A stretch of 64,000 nt of DNA from Pseudomonas cuatrocienegasensis (GTDB lineage: Bacteria > Pseudomonadota > Gammaproteobacteria > Pseudomonadales > Pseudomonadaceae), in NCBI RefSeq assembly GCF_900110925.1, contig NZ_FOFP01000001.1, forward strand, positions 248,001 through 312,000, read 5' to 3'. The translations under genes were made by a program, and so were the position numbers. Below the pieces are notes generated by a model. It searched no databases. It saw only the letters and a list, made by a program, of their open reading frames with translations, and was not told where the DNA came from. Positions 8,884-17,705 of this stretch are shown here, in pieces (positions within the stretch are counted from its first letter, which is position 1; each line of letters starts with the position of its first letter).

Positions 8884-9362
8884 TTGATTTACAGACAACC
8901 GGGCAGGGGCTGGACGGCCATGCCTTGCGCGCGGCGCAGCTAGAGGCCTTGTTGGCCGGTGAGCGGGACTTTATTGCCAACGCGGCGCAGTTTGCCGCCT
9001 TCTTGTTTCACGAACTGGATGACCTGAACTGGGCCGGCTTCTATCTGGCGCGTCATGACGAACTGGTGCTGGGGCCGTTTCAGGGCAAGGTTGCCTGTGT
9101 GCGGATTCCCTTTGGCCGGGGTGTCTGTGGCGCCGCTGCGGCCAGCCGGCAGACCCAGCGGGTCGAGGATGTGCACGCATTCGCCGGGCATATCGCCTGT
9201 GACAGCGCCTCGAACAGCGAGCTGGTGGTGCCGCTGGTCAAGGACGGCCGGCTGATTGGCGTGCTGGACCTGGACAGCCCGAGCGTGGGGCGCTTCAGTG
9301 AGGCTGATCAGGCCGGTGTCGAGCAATTGTGCCGAATTTTTCTGGCAGCCAGTGACTGCTAG
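8880..9362 (+). CDS. msrC: Free methionine-(R)-sulfoxide reductase (GAF domain)
   Basis: A single GAF domain of 160 residues, the family that reduces free L-methionine-R-sulfoxide. The three cysteines C73 (VACVRIPFG), C83 (GVCG) and C107 (HIACDSAS) have the same 10- and 24-residue spacing as the characterised E. coli YebR. SELVVPL and GVLDLDSP complete the motif set. The ATG overlaps the stop of the upstream ATPase gene. With msrB nearby, the region covers both protein-bound and free R-sulfoxides. Confidence 0.93.
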   Translation: MIDLQTTGQGLDGHALRAAQLEALLAGERDFIANAAQFAAFLFHELDDLNWAGFYLARHDELVLGPFQGKVACVRIPFGRGVCGAAAASRQTQRVEDVHAFAGHIACDSASNSELVVPLVKDGRLIGVLDLDSPSVGRFSEADQAGVEQLCRIFLAASDC

Positions 9363-9416
9363 GGGCTGTTGCCGTTTCTTTCGCGGCAATACGATTTGCG
9401 ATCAAAACGGCAACAG
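9361..9416. repeat. Inverted-repeat element (CTGTTGCCGTTT family), may act as terminator
   Basis: The arms CTGTTGCCGTTT (9366-9377) and AAACGGCAACAG (9405-9416) are perfect 12-bp inverted repeats separated by 27 bp. They lie between the convergent msrC and glutathione-transferase genes. The left half (AGGG-CTGTTGCCGTTTC-TTCGCGGC) recurs at about 36925 and 55945 and resembles the ends of the large element at 34654-34928. Confidence 0.7.
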
Positions 9417-9432
9417 GCTTAAGGCGCGCTAC

Positions 9433-10098
9433 TCAGTCCGTTTTGGGCTTCATCCGGGCGAGCATTTTTTGTTCGCCCGTCACTACCTCTTCGACAATCG
9501 GCAGCGTGCGCATACGCGCATAGTGCGCAGCCAGGTTGGGCCAGCGTGCGGCATCGAGGGTTTCGCCGCCGTGTTCCATGTTGATCAGTTGGCAGGCGAT
9601 TGCCAGGTCGGCCAGTGAAAGCTGGTCATCGACGAAGTAGGGCGCGGCGCTCAGCGTCCGTTCCAGATAATCGAAGTGCCGCGGCAGCTTGTCGTGCAGC
9701 GCAGCCTGCACGGCCGACTCGTTGCAGGGCTGACCCATGCTGGGCAACAGTGCGCGGTTGCGGAATACGGCGAAGGTACACAGAGGCGCCAGTTCGTAGT
9801 CCGCGTATTTTTCCAGCCAGCGGACCTGGGCGCGCTGGGTGGCTGTCTGGCCGAGCAGGTGAGGTGTTTCGGGATACTGTTCGTCGAGGTATTGGCAGAT
9901 GACGCTGGAGTCGGCGAGGCTGGTGTCGCCATCCTTGAACGCGGGTATACGGCCCAGAGGGCTAATGTCTCGATACCAGTCTGGCTGATTGGTGGGCAGG
10001 ATGAGTTCCAGGTTGTAGGCAAGATTTTTGTATGCCAGGCAGAGCCTGACTTTGCGCACGAAGGGTGACAGTGCAGCACCATATACGATCAGGCTCAT
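9433..10098 (-). CDS. Glutathione S-transferase family protein
   Basis: A cytosolic GST-like protein of 221 residues. The thioredoxin-fold N-domain starts MSLIVYGAALSPFVRKVRL, with the catalytic-type serine at 11, the cis-proline region GRIPAF and the GSH-binding DSSVICQYLDE. The helical C-domain contains LSLADLAIACQL. It probably conjugates or reduces electrophiles with glutathione; the substrate is unknown. It lies 13 bp downstream of the gene encoding a membrane-anchored 256-residue protein, in the same orientation, so the two are likely co-transcribed. Confidence 0.92.
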   Translation of the reverse strand: MSLIVYGAALSPFVRKVRLCLAYKNLAYNLELILPTNQPDWYRDISPLGRIPAFKDGDTSLADSSVICQYLDEQYPETPHLLGQTATQRAQVRWLEKYADYELAPLCTFAVFRNRALLPSMGQPCNESAVQAALHDKLPRHFDYLERTLSAAPYFVDDQLSLADLAIACQLINMEHGGETLDAARWPNLAAHYARMRTLPIVEEVVTGEQKMLARMKPKTD

Positions 10099-10110
10099 GG
10101 CATATCTCGA

Positions 10111-10881
10111 TTAGTCGTAGAGAGATTTTTTCTTCCAGTCGTCGTCGCTGTCGAGAGCCTTGAGGCCATCGATCAATTCACTGTTGTCTTCGGCAGCCGG
10201 CTTGCCCATGTCCACCACCATGGCGTTGGCACGCGCCAGCTGGGCTTCCAGCTTTTGCAGGGGTGCCTGGTAACGGGTCGGGTCCGGTTGTTTGCGCAGG
10301 TACTGCACGCCGCGCTCGAAGGCCAGACGGGCGGGGCCAGGCTGATTGCTCTGCACTGCCTGCATGCCGATATTGGTAAACAATTCGATATGCAGCATCA
10401 CCAGCATGTGGCGGATCTCCAGGACCCACAGCTTGGCTTCATTGGTGCCCAGCACACCATCCTTGGCGCAGCGGGTAATGAGGTTGTGCAGGTTTTCCAG
10501 TTGAAAACGCACATCCTTGGCGCGCGCTTCGGCAATGATCTTCTGCGGCGGATTGCGCACCGGGATGGAATCGCCCAGAGCAATCTGCTGGCGCAGGTCA
10601 TCAAGCTGGCGTTTGAGCGCTGCATTGCCCCGGTCGAGCAATAGCAGACGCTCGAGGAAGTGGACCTGCAGGTTGCTCAGCATAAGCTTCAATGCGGGCG
10701 TCATGAACTGGCCGGGCAAGCCCTCAGAGGCTTCGGCCAGGCGGCGTACGCGATCAGTCAGATCCGCCTTGAGGCGCGCCTTTTCCAACTTGTTGTTTTC
10801 GACCAGATTGTTGATGTAGGCAATCGTAATCAGGATGACGATGCCGCCGACAATCAGCAGGGTTATCACGAGCGGGGACAT
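10111..10881 (-). CDS. Membrane-anchored conserved hypothetical protein
   Basis: A 256-residue protein beginning MSPLVITLLIVGGIVILITIAYINNLVENNK: one N-terminal membrane anchor (about 3-24), then a long, charged, helical and probably coiled-coil cytoplasmic region. The C-terminus (DSDDDWKKKSLYD) is strongly charged. I recognise no catalytic motif. A GTG start seven codons upstream is possible, but GAGAGG lies at good spacing before the ATG chosen. It lies beside the tRNA operon and reads away from it. The function is unknown. Confidence 0.8.
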   Translation of the reverse strand: MSPLVITLLIVGGIVILITIAYINNLVENNKLEKARLKADLTDRVRRLAEASEGLPGQFMTPALKLMLSNLQVHFLERLLLLDRGNAALKRQLDDLRQQIALGDSIPVRNPPQKIIAEARAKDVRFQLENLHNLITRCAKDGVLGTNEAKLWVLEIRHMLVMLHIELFTNIGMQAVQSNQPGPARLAFERGVQYLRKQPDPTRYQAPLQKLEAQLARANAMVVDMGKPAAEDNSELIDGLKALDSDDDWKKKSLYD

Positions 10882-11014
10882 CCTTAACGACCTCTCGGGC
10901 ACTGGTAGTGCGATCGAGTGTAGTGCCTTCGCGGCTTAGCTCATAGCACAGGACTTCGCTCGATGTGCTAAAGCATTGTGAAGTCGTTGATTTTAAAAAT
11001 ATTTTGCAGAGTGG

Positions 11015-11050
11015 TTGACGAGCCTTCAAAGGCTCCATAGAATGCGCGCC
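11015..11050 (+). promoter_or_regulatory. Sigma-70 promoter of the tRNA-Glu/tRNA-Gly operon
   Basis: TTGACG and TAGAAT are separated by exactly 17 bp and followed by a GC-rich discriminator GCGCGCC, typical of stringently controlled stable-RNA promoters. An AT-rich, UP-element-like tract lies just upstream (about 10989-11006). The spacer contains a small palindrome AGCCTT-CA-AAGGCT. Confidence 0.8.
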
Positions 11051-11118
11051 ACTTCCAGCGCAATGCCTGAAACGGCAAAGTGAAGGAAGCCGGAAAGCAA
11101 TAACGGATTCCGGGCAAT

Positions 11119-11194
11119 GTCCCCTTCGTCTAGTGGCCTAGGACACCGCCCTTTCACGGCGGTAACAGGGGTTCGAGTCCCCTAGGGGACGCCA
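11119..11194 (+). tRNA. tRNA-Glu (anticodon TTC)
   Basis: A 76-nt cloverleaf with acceptor arms GTCCCCT/AGGGGAC and anticodon loop CTTTCAC (anticodon TTC). The T-arm is GGGG-TTCGAGT-CCCC, the discriminator is G, and the CCA end is encoded. It is the first gene of the tRNA operon. Confidence 0.97.
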
Positions 11195-11202
11195 TTTTGT
11201 AT

Positions 11203-11278
<76 letters not shown>

Positions 11279-11293
11279 TTTTCGAAAGAAAAT

Positions 11294-11328
11294 AACGAAA
11301 ACGCCGCTCACTGAGCGGCGTTTTCGTT
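11294..11328. terminator. Terminator of the tRNA operon
   Basis: Perfect 17-bp arms AACGAAAACGCCGCTCA and TGAGCGGCGTTTTCGTT surround one base. The stem-loop is flanked by A and T tracts on both sides, so it could work in both directions. It lies 15 bp after tRNA-Gly. Confidence 0.9.
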
Positions 11329-11402
11329 TCTGCGATTTATACAGCGCTTGCTAAAGCCCGCTGACACCTGTCTGGCGGGCTATTCGCGTATCGGTTGCGC
11401 GC

Positions 11403-11813
11403 TTAGTGCGCGTTACCGCTAGCGGGCATGGCCAGCAACTGCTTTTCCTGGTTCCAGTCGAACGGTTCGTCGTTTTCCAGTGCGTAGAAGCGGCGCTCCT
11501 CGAGGCTCTGGTACATCTCGATTTCTTCGTCGGGCATAAAATGCAGGCAATCGCCGCCGAAGAACCACAGCAGGTCCCGCGGGACCAGGTGGGCGATTTG
11601 CGGGTAGCGCTGGAAAATCTGGCTGATCAAATCCTGGCCCAGGTAGAGACTGCCTTCCTGGTCGTGGGGCAGGTCAGCGAGCAGTTCGTCGTAGCGTTCC
11701 AGGTACATGGCGTGGCTGTCATCGAGAATCTGTTCGGCTTCACCCAGGGCTACCAGAATCCCGCGCAGGTGGTTGAGCAGGGCGAGGTGGTGGTCGAGGT
11801 GCGCATTGGCCAT
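11403..11813 (-). CDS. PA2817-type conserved hypothetical protein
   Basis: A soluble 136-residue protein starting MANAHLDHHLALLNHLRGIL. It contains an acidic middle and the stretch RDLLWFFGGDCLHFMPDEEI, which looks strongly conserved. The start is the ATG with AGGA nine bases upstream; an open extension of 22 codons lacks such support. It follows fadE in the same orientation (72 bp gap) as in P. aeruginosa. No function is recognised. Confidence 0.85.
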   Translation of the reverse strand: MANAHLDHHLALLNHLRGILVALGEAEQILDDSHAMYLERYDELLADLPHDQEGSLYLGQDLISQIFQRYPQIAHLVPRDLLWFFGGDCLHFMPDEEIEMYQSLEERRFYALENDEPFDWNQEKQLLAMPASGNAH

Positions 11814-11885
11814 GGGGCAAATCCTGTTAAGTAAAACGGGCGCAGGAGTATAGAGCTCCACGCGCCCGCTGTCCTGCATGGTCCG

Positions 11886-14333
11886 TCAGCGCACTTTGCC
11901 GGGTGTGGCGAGCAGTTCTTCCTTGGCGAAGTCGTCCACATCAATCACCACGCGCCGGGCGCGTTCGGCCAATTGCAGGCGCTGGCCCTCTTCTTCGCTG
12001 AGTATGCCCTGGGTGACGGCGCTGTCGATCAGGTTGTGCTCGGGCACTTCGCTGAGTTCGCCGGCTTTCAGCGCCTTGTGCAGCCTCTTGTGCAGCGGGG
12101 CGGCTGCCAGCAGTTGGTCGCGGGCGTGTTGCAGCGCGCCGACCGCGTCGTCAGCGCTTTGCGGGCGGTAGCAGCCTTCTAGCAGTTGCTCCAGCGCCGG
12201 ATCGCCGGCATTACGCCCGATGATCGCCGCGACTTCGGCGTCCAGGCGATCATCCGGACCGTTGTGCCGGCGCCCGAAGGGAAAGACCACCACGCGCAGC
12301 AGGCCGCCCAGTATCCGGCTGGGGAAGTTCTCCAGCAGGCCATCGAGGGCGTCTTCGGCTTTGCCCAGGCTTTCTTCCAGGGCCCAGCGCAGCAGCACGC
12401 GGCTGTGCTCTGGGCTGCCGAGGTCGTGGTAGCGCTTGAGTGCGGCCGAGGCCAGGTAGAGATGGCTGAGTACATCGCCAAGGCGTGCTGACAGGCGCTC
12501 GCGGCGTTTCAGCTCGCCGCCGAGCAGCATCATGCTGGTGTCGGCAAGCAGGGCGAAGGCCGCCGCCAGACGGTTGAGCGCGCGAAAGTACGGGCGGCTC
12601 ACGGCATCACCGGGTGCTGCGCCGAGCAGGCCGAAGCTCAGGCCCAGAACCAGGGTGCTGGCTGCATTGCCGACCGCGAAGCCGATGTGCTGCAGCAGCA
12701 GTTCGTCGAATTCCAGCAGCGCCTGGTCGCGGTCTTCGCGACCGGCCAGGGCCATTTCCTTGAGCACATAGGGATGGCAGCGAATGGCGCCCTGGCCAAA
12801 GATCATCAGGTTACGCGAGAGAATGTTCGCCCCCTCGACGGTGATGAAGATCGGCGCGCCCTGCCAGTTGCGACCCAGGTAGTTGTTGGGCCCCATGATG
12901 ATGCCCTTGCCGCCGTGCACATCCATGGCGTGGCTGATGCACTCGCGGCCACGCTCGGTGAGGTGGTATTTGAGGATGGCCGAGAGCACCGAGGGCTTTT
13001 CCCCCAAGTCGACGGCATTGGCTGTGAGGATGCGCGCCGCGTCCATCAGCCAGGCGTTGCCGCCAATCCGCGCCAGCGCTTCCTGGATGCCCTCGAAGGC
13101 CGACAGCGGCACATTGAATTGCTCACGGATCTCGCTGTACTGGCCGGTGACCAGGCTGGTGAACTTGGCTGCACCGGTACCTACCGCCGGCAGTGAAATG
13201 GAGCGGCCCACTGACAGGCAGTTCATCAGCATCATCCAGCCCTTGCCGAGCATGGGCTGTCCGCCGATCAGGTAGTCCAGGGGGATGAATACATCCTTAC
13301 CGGCGTTGGGGCCGTTCATAAAGGCGGCGCCCAGGGGCAGGTGGCGACGGCCGATTTCCACGCCGGGAGTGTCGGTAGGGATCAGCGCGAGGCTGATGCC
13401 CAGGTCTTCTTCCGTGCCCAGCAGGTGCTCGGGGTCGTAGGCCTTGAAGGCCACGCCCAGCAGGGTCGCCACCGGGCCGAGGGTGATGTAGCGTTTTTCC
13501 CAGTTCAGGCGCAGGCCGATGACTTCCTCACCGTTCCAGTTGCCCTTGCAGACGATGCCACTGTCTGGCATGGCGCCAGCATCCGAACCAGCCAGCGGGC
13601 CGGTCAGGGCGAAGCAGGGAATGTCCTCGCCGCTGGCCAGGCGCGGCAGGTAATGGTTGCGCTGTTCGTCGGTGCCGTAGTGCAACAGCAACTCGGCCGG
13701 GCCGAGGGAGTTGGGCACCATCACGGTGGAGGCCAGGTCGCCGCTGCGGGTCGCCAGTTTCATCGCCACCTGAGAGTGGGCGTAAGCGGAGAAGCCTTTA
13801 CCGCCGTACTCCTTGGGGATGATCAGGGCGAAGAAGCCGTGCTGTTTGATATGCGCCCAGGCTTCGGGCGGCAGGTCCATGCGCTGGCCAATGTCCCAGT
13901 CGCTGACCATGGCGCAGAGTGCCTCGGTCGGTCCGTCGATAAAGGCCTGCTCTTCTTCCGTCAGCGTGGCCTTGGGGTAAGCGAGCAGGGTGTCCCAGTT
14001 GGGGCGACCGCTGAACAGCTCACCGTCCCACCAGACCGTGCCGGCTTCGATGGCGTCCTTCTCGGTGGCCGACATCGGCGGCAGTACGCGCTGGAACCAG
14101 GCGAACAAGGGCGCCGTGAAATACTTGCGACGCAGGTCCGGCAGTGCCAAGGGGATGGCCACCGCCAGCCAGAGTAGCCAGAAGACAATCAGCAGCCACC
14201 CAGGCGCATGGCTGAACGCGCCCATGGCCAGCAGGTAAACGGCGACGGCGCCCAGAGCGGGAAGGGGGGCGACCCGCAGGTGCGCCAAATACGCAGTGCC
14301 AAGCACCAGAACGATCAACCAGACAGCAAGCAT
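11886..14333 (-). CDS. fadE: Acyl-CoA dehydrogenase FadE
   Basis: The 815-residue FadE-type acyl-CoA dehydrogenase catalyses the first, FAD-dependent step of fatty-acid beta-oxidation. Three hydrophobic N-terminal segments (about 1-60) suggest inner-membrane attachment. The acyl-CoA dehydrogenase core runs from about 100 to 500 (PKEYGGKGFSAYAHSQVAMKL, then DVHGGKGIIMGPNNYLGR). A C-terminal DUF1974 region follows. The ATG has GGAGG seven bases upstream. Length and architecture match E. coli FadE. It is divergent from the ABC exporter operon. Confidence 0.93.
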   Translation of the reverse strand: MLAVWLIVLVLGTAYLAHLRVAPLPALGAVAVYLLAMGAFSHAPGWLLIVFWLLWLAVAIPLALPDLRRKYFTAPLFAWFQRVLPPMSATEKDAIEAGTVWWDGELFSGRPNWDTLLAYPKATLTEEEQAFIDGPTEALCAMVSDWDIGQRMDLPPEAWAHIKQHGFFALIIPKEYGGKGFSAYAHSQVAMKLATRSGDLASTVMVPNSLGPAELLLHYGTDEQRNHYLPRLASGEDIPCFALTGPLAGSDAGAMPDSGIVCKGNWNGEEVIGLRLNWEKRYITLGPVATLLGVAFKAYDPEHLLGTEEDLGISLALIPTDTPGVEIGRRHLPLGAAFMNGPNAGKDVFIPLDYLIGGQPMLGKGWMMLMNCLSVGRSISLPAVGTGAAKFTSLVTGQYSEIREQFNVPLSAFEGIQEALARIGGNAWLMDAARILTANAVDLGEKPSVLSAILKYHLTERGRECISHAMDVHGGKGIIMGPNNYLGRNWQGAPIFITVEGANILSRNLMIFGQGAIRCHPYVLKEMALAGREDRDQALLEFDELLLQHIGFAVGNAASTLVLGLSFGLLGAAPGDAVSRPYFRALNRLAAAFALLADTSMMLLGGELKRRERLSARLGDVLSHLYLASAALKRYHDLGSPEHSRVLLRWALEESLGKAEDALDGLLENFPSRILGGLLRVVVFPFGRRHNGPDDRLDAEVAAIIGRNAGDPALEQLLEGCYRPQSADDAVGALQHARDQLLAAAPLHKRLHKALKAGELSEVPEHNLIDSAVTQGILSEEEGQRLQLAERARRVVIDVDDFAKEELLATPGKVR

Positions 14334-14864
14334 GCACAATCCTCCGTGATGACGGGCGCGGCAGGCGCTCCGTCACGAGCTTAGTCGTCGATAACGACTC
14401 AGGCACAGCGCAGGGTCAAGAACCTGTTGGAGTTGATGCCGCTCAAGGAGTCCGGGCCATTGTGTCTGCTTTGCGTTGTAAGGGTGCGTACTTTGCTAGC
14501 CGCCCCGTCTCAAGTGCTCAACAGACTGGCTTAGCCAAGGCTTCCTTTTTGCGGTGAATGCTCAATCCAGCAGGCGCTCGTCTACCACGTCTATGCCTCT
14601 GGTTAATGACCGCCGGTGGCTCAGCGAGTTCGGCTTATTGCTCCGTCATGAGCGACGTTGATGAGCAACATCAATGACCGACGCGTACGCGGGGCGCTGC
14701 GTGATGATAGGGTTTGTGGCTGCTCGCCTCAGGAGTAAACGGGCTTCGAGCTTGTATTGATGGTGGGCCTGCGCTCGGGCTGGCGGTAGACTGGCGCGCT
14801 ACGCTTGTGTTGCTCGATGTAACCCTCACCGTTATCTATTCATCCATCAGGTGTGTGTATTTCC
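14334..14864. other. Divergent intergenic region with no gene recognised
   Basis: The 531 bp between the divergent fadE and ABC-transporter genes must hold their promoters. I see no convincing coding frame or RNA gene, and no PsrA-like box that I can name. One small inverted repeat is present (TTGATG at 14658 and CATCAA at 14669, 5-bp loop). Confidence 0.5.
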
Positions 14865-15797
14865 ATGACTACTGCGCTGTCCATCCGGCAGTTGACCAAG
14901 ACTTACGGCAACGGTTTTCAGGCGTTGCATGGCATTGATCTCGATGTGGCCGAGGGCGACTTTTTCGCTCTGCTCGGGCCGAACGGGGCCGGTAAATCCA
15001 CCACTATCGGCATCCTCTCCACGCTGGTGACCAAGAGCAGTGGCACGGTGTCGGTGTTCGGTCATGACCTGGATACCCAGCCGTCGGCACTCAAGCGCTG
15101 CCTCGGCGTGGTGCCACAGGAATTCAACTTCAACCAGTTCGAGAAGGTCTTCGACATCGTCGTGACCCAGGCCGGCTATTACGGCATACCGGCGCGTATC
15201 GCCCGCGAGCGGGCCGAGCAGTATCTCACCCAGCTGGGCTTGTGGGATAAGCGCGACACACCCTCGCGTGAGCTGTCGGGGGGGATGAAAAGGCGTTTGA
15301 TGATCGCCCGCGCCCTGGTGCACCAGCCGCGTCTGTTGATTCTCGATGAACCGACGGCGGGGGTCGACATCGAGTTGCGCCGCTCGATGTGGAGCTTTCT
15401 CACCGAGCTTAACGAGCAAGGCATCACCATCATCCTCACCACCCACTACCTGGAGGAGGCCGAGCAGCTGTGTCGCAATATCGGCATCATCGATCACGGC
15501 CGCATCGCGGAAAACACCAGCATGAAGGCCTTGCTCAAAAAGCTGCACGTAGAAACCTTCCTGCTGGATATCAAGGGGTCGCTGCAGGCGGTGCCGCAAC
15601 TGCTGGGCTACCCGGTGGTGCGGGTCGATGACCACACCCTGGAAGTACAGGTGGACAAGAACATGGGGGTGACCGAGCTGTTCCGTCAGCTGGCGCAGCA
15701 GCAGATCGAGGTGCTGAGCCTGCGCAACAAGACCAATCGCCTGGAGGAACTGTTCGTCTCCCTGGTCGAAAAGAATCTGGCGAAGGGGGCGGTATGA
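14865..15797 (+). CDS. ABC-2 type exporter, ATP-binding subunit (YadG-like)
   Basis: A 310-residue ABC ATPase. Walker A is GPNGAGKS (38-45), the Q-loop lies in VVPQEFNFN, the signature is LSGGMKRR, Walker B is LLILDEPTAGVD and the H-loop is TTHYLEEAE. It overlaps the permease gene by four bases, giving a two-gene ABC-2 exporter like E. coli YadGH. The substrate is unknown. A start four codons upstream (MCIS) is possible, but the ATG at MTTALSIRQL fits the family better. Confidence 0.92.
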   Translation: MTTALSIRQLTKTYGNGFQALHGIDLDVAEGDFFALLGPNGAGKSTTIGILSTLVTKSSGTVSVFGHDLDTQPSALKRCLGVVPQEFNFNQFEKVFDIVVTQAGYYGIPARIARERAEQYLTQLGLWDKRDTPSRELSGGMKRRLMIARALVHQPRLLILDEPTAGVDIELRRSMWSFLTELNEQGITIILTTHYLEEAEQLCRNIGIIDHGRIAENTSMKALLKKLHVETFLLDIKGSLQAVPQLLGYPVVRVDDHTLEVQVDKNMGVTELFRQLAQQQIEVLSLRNKTNRLEELFVSLVEKNLAKGAV

Positions 15798-16588
15798 GCA
15801 CGGAATACCTGAACAGCGAGCTGGCCGCCAACCTGGTCGCCCTGCGCACCATTGTCTACCGCGAGGTGCGGCGCTTTACCCGAATCTGGCCACAAACGTT
15901 GCTGCCGCCAGCCATCACCATGGTTCTGTACTTCGTGATCTTCGGCAATCTGATCGGCCGGCAGATCGGTGACATGGGTGGTTTCACCTATATGGAGTAC
16001 ATCGTACCGGGGCTGATCATGATGTCGGTGATCACCAACAGCTATGGCAACGTGGTGTCGAGCTTCTTCGGCAGCAAGTTCCAGCGCTCCATCGAGGAGT
16101 TGATGGTCTCGCCGGTGTCGCCGCACATCATCCTGGTGGGCTACGTCACCGGCGGTGTGCTGCGAGGCTTGGCGGTGGGGCTGATCGTCACGCTGCTGTC
16201 GCTGTTCTTCACCCATCTGCAGGTGCATCACCTGGGGGTAACCGTGCTGGTGGTGCTGCTGACGGCGACCATCTTCTCCCTGGGCGGCTTTATCAATGCG
16301 GTGTTCGCGCGCAACTTCGACGACATCTCGATCATCCCGACGTTCGTTCTGACGCCGCTGACCTACCTGGGCGGGGTGTTCTACTCGATTACCCTGTTGC
16401 CGCCGTTCTGGCAGTCGGTGTCCATGGCCAACCCGGTGCTGCACATGGTCAATGCCTTCCGTTACGGCATCCTCGGGGTGTCCGACATCCGCATCGGCGT
16501 GGCGATTGGCTTTATGTTGGTGGCCACGGCGGTGCTCTACGCTGCCTGTATTCACCTGTTGGTCAGCGGGCGCGGCATGCGTCAGTAG
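15794..16588 (+). CDS. ABC-2 type exporter, permease subunit (YadH-like)
   Basis: A 264-residue integral membrane protein with about six hydrophobic segments. It carries the ABC-2 features YMEYIVPGLIMMSVITNSYGN, RSIEELMVSPVSP and the late motif FVLTPLTYLGGVFYS. It starts inside the stop of the ATPase gene (GTATGA), so translation is coupled. It forms the membrane channel of the exporter. The transported compound is not inferable from sequence. Confidence 0.92.
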   Translation: MSTEYLNSELAANLVALRTIVYREVRRFTRIWPQTLLPPAITMVLYFVIFGNLIGRQIGDMGGFTYMEYIVPGLIMMSVITNSYGNVVSSFFGSKFQRSIEELMVSPVSPHIILVGYVTGGVLRGLAVGLIVTLLSLFFTHLQVHHLGVTVLVVLLTATIFSLGGFINAVFARNFDDISIIPTFVLTPLTYLGGVFYSITLLPPFWQSVSMANPVLHMVNAFRYGILGVSDIRIGVAIGFMLVATAVLYAACIHLLVSGRGMRQ

Positions 16589-16682
16589 GTCCGGGCTTGC
16601 ATAATATCGGGATACATCTTGGTGGCTGAGTCACGCGGTGACACCGTTAGACTCGGCCTCTACAGAACAAAAGGGGCTGTCT

Positions 16683-17705
16683 ATGTTTTCCCGGGTATGG
16701 GTGTTCGCCGCCGTCTGTGCACTGCTGGCGGCAACGCCCTTGCAGGCCGCCGAAGGGCCGTTGGTCGAGGTGGTGCAGGCAAAAAAGACCTTGGTGCGTG
16801 ACGAACTGGTGACCTTCGGTTCGCTGCGCTCCGACGAGTCGGTGATGATCCGGCCGGAAATCGATGGGCGTCTGGCCACGCTGCATTTTCGCGAGGGCCA
16901 GGCGGTCGAGGCGGGTGCCTTGCTGGTCAGCCTCGATGATGCCATCGCCCGCGCCGAATTCGCCCAGGCCCGGGCCAACCTCAACCTCGCCGAGAAGAAC
17001 TTCGAGCGCGCGCAGATGCTCTTCAAGCGCGGCGCCAGCAATGCCCAGGCCCTTGATGAGGCCAGCGCCCAGCAGCAAGCCGCACGGGCCAGTCTGGCCC
17101 TGGCCCAGGCGCGACTGGACAAGACCGAAATCCTCGCCCCTTATTCCGGGGTGCTCGGCCTGCGTCAGGTCAGCGCGGGGGACTACCTCACTGCCGGTCA
17201 GGACATCATTAACCTGGAGGTGCTCGACCCACTCAAGGTCGAGTTCCGCATTCCGCAGAAAGCCGTCAGCCAGGTGCGCCTCAACCAGTCGGTGGAAATC
17301 ACCCTGGATGCCTTCCCCGATGAGCGTTTTATCGGGGAAATTTATGCGATCAACCCGCGCCTGGACGTGGCCGGGCGCAGTCAGGATATCCGCGCGCACA
17401 TCGACAACGATGACCGCCGGCTGCGTCCCGGGCAGTTCGTGCGGGTGTCGGTGATCCTCGCCGAACGCCCCGATGCGCTGATCATTCCCGAGGCTGCAGT
17501 GATGCCGATTGGCGACCAGTTGTTCGTCAACCTGGTGGTCGACGGCAAGGTGGAGCGCCGCGAGGTGACCTTGGGCAAGCGCAGCAACGGTGCCGTCGAG
17601 GTGCGTGAGGGCCTCACGGGTGACGAGACCCTGATCAGCGCCGGCTGGCAAAAGGTCAACCCTGGTATGAGCGTGCGTACCAAGGCGGTGGAGCAGGGCG
17701 CATGA
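16683..17705 (+). CDS. RND efflux membrane-fusion protein
   Basis: The 340-residue periplasmic adaptor of a tripartite RND pump. The signal peptide covers about 1-22 (ending PLQA). The barrel/lipoyl halves show GRLATLHFREGQAVEAGALL and ILAPYSGVLGLRQVSAGDYL, flanking an alanine-rich coiled-coil hairpin (about 95-145). Beta-barrel and membrane-proximal domains follow. The ATG has AAGGGG eight bases upstream. It overlaps the pump gene by four bases. It belongs to the HlyD/AcrA class and bridges pump and outer-membrane factor; which pump it represents cannot be named. Confidence 0.93.
   Translation: MFSRVWVFAAVCALLAATPLQAAEGPLVEVVQAKKTLVRDELVTFGSLRSDESVMIRPEIDGRLATLHFREGQAVEAGALLVSLDDAIARAEFAQARANLNLAEKNFERAQMLFKRGASNAQALDEASAQQQAARASLALAQARLDKTEILAPYSGVLGLRQVSAGDYLTAGQDIINLEVLDPLKVEFRIPQKAVSQVRLNQSVEITLDAFPDERFIGEIYAINPRLDVAGRSQDIRAHIDNDDRRLRPGQFVRVSVILAERPDALIIPEAAVMPIGDQLFVNLVVDGKVERREVTLGKRSNGAVEVREGLTGDETLISAGWQKVNPGMSVRTKAVEQGA

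Noticed and set aside
14658..14674. TTGATG/CATCAA inverted repeat in the fadE-ABC intergenic region considered as a regulator site
   Set aside because: Only six-bp arms, no matching family motif and far from both starts; likely chance.
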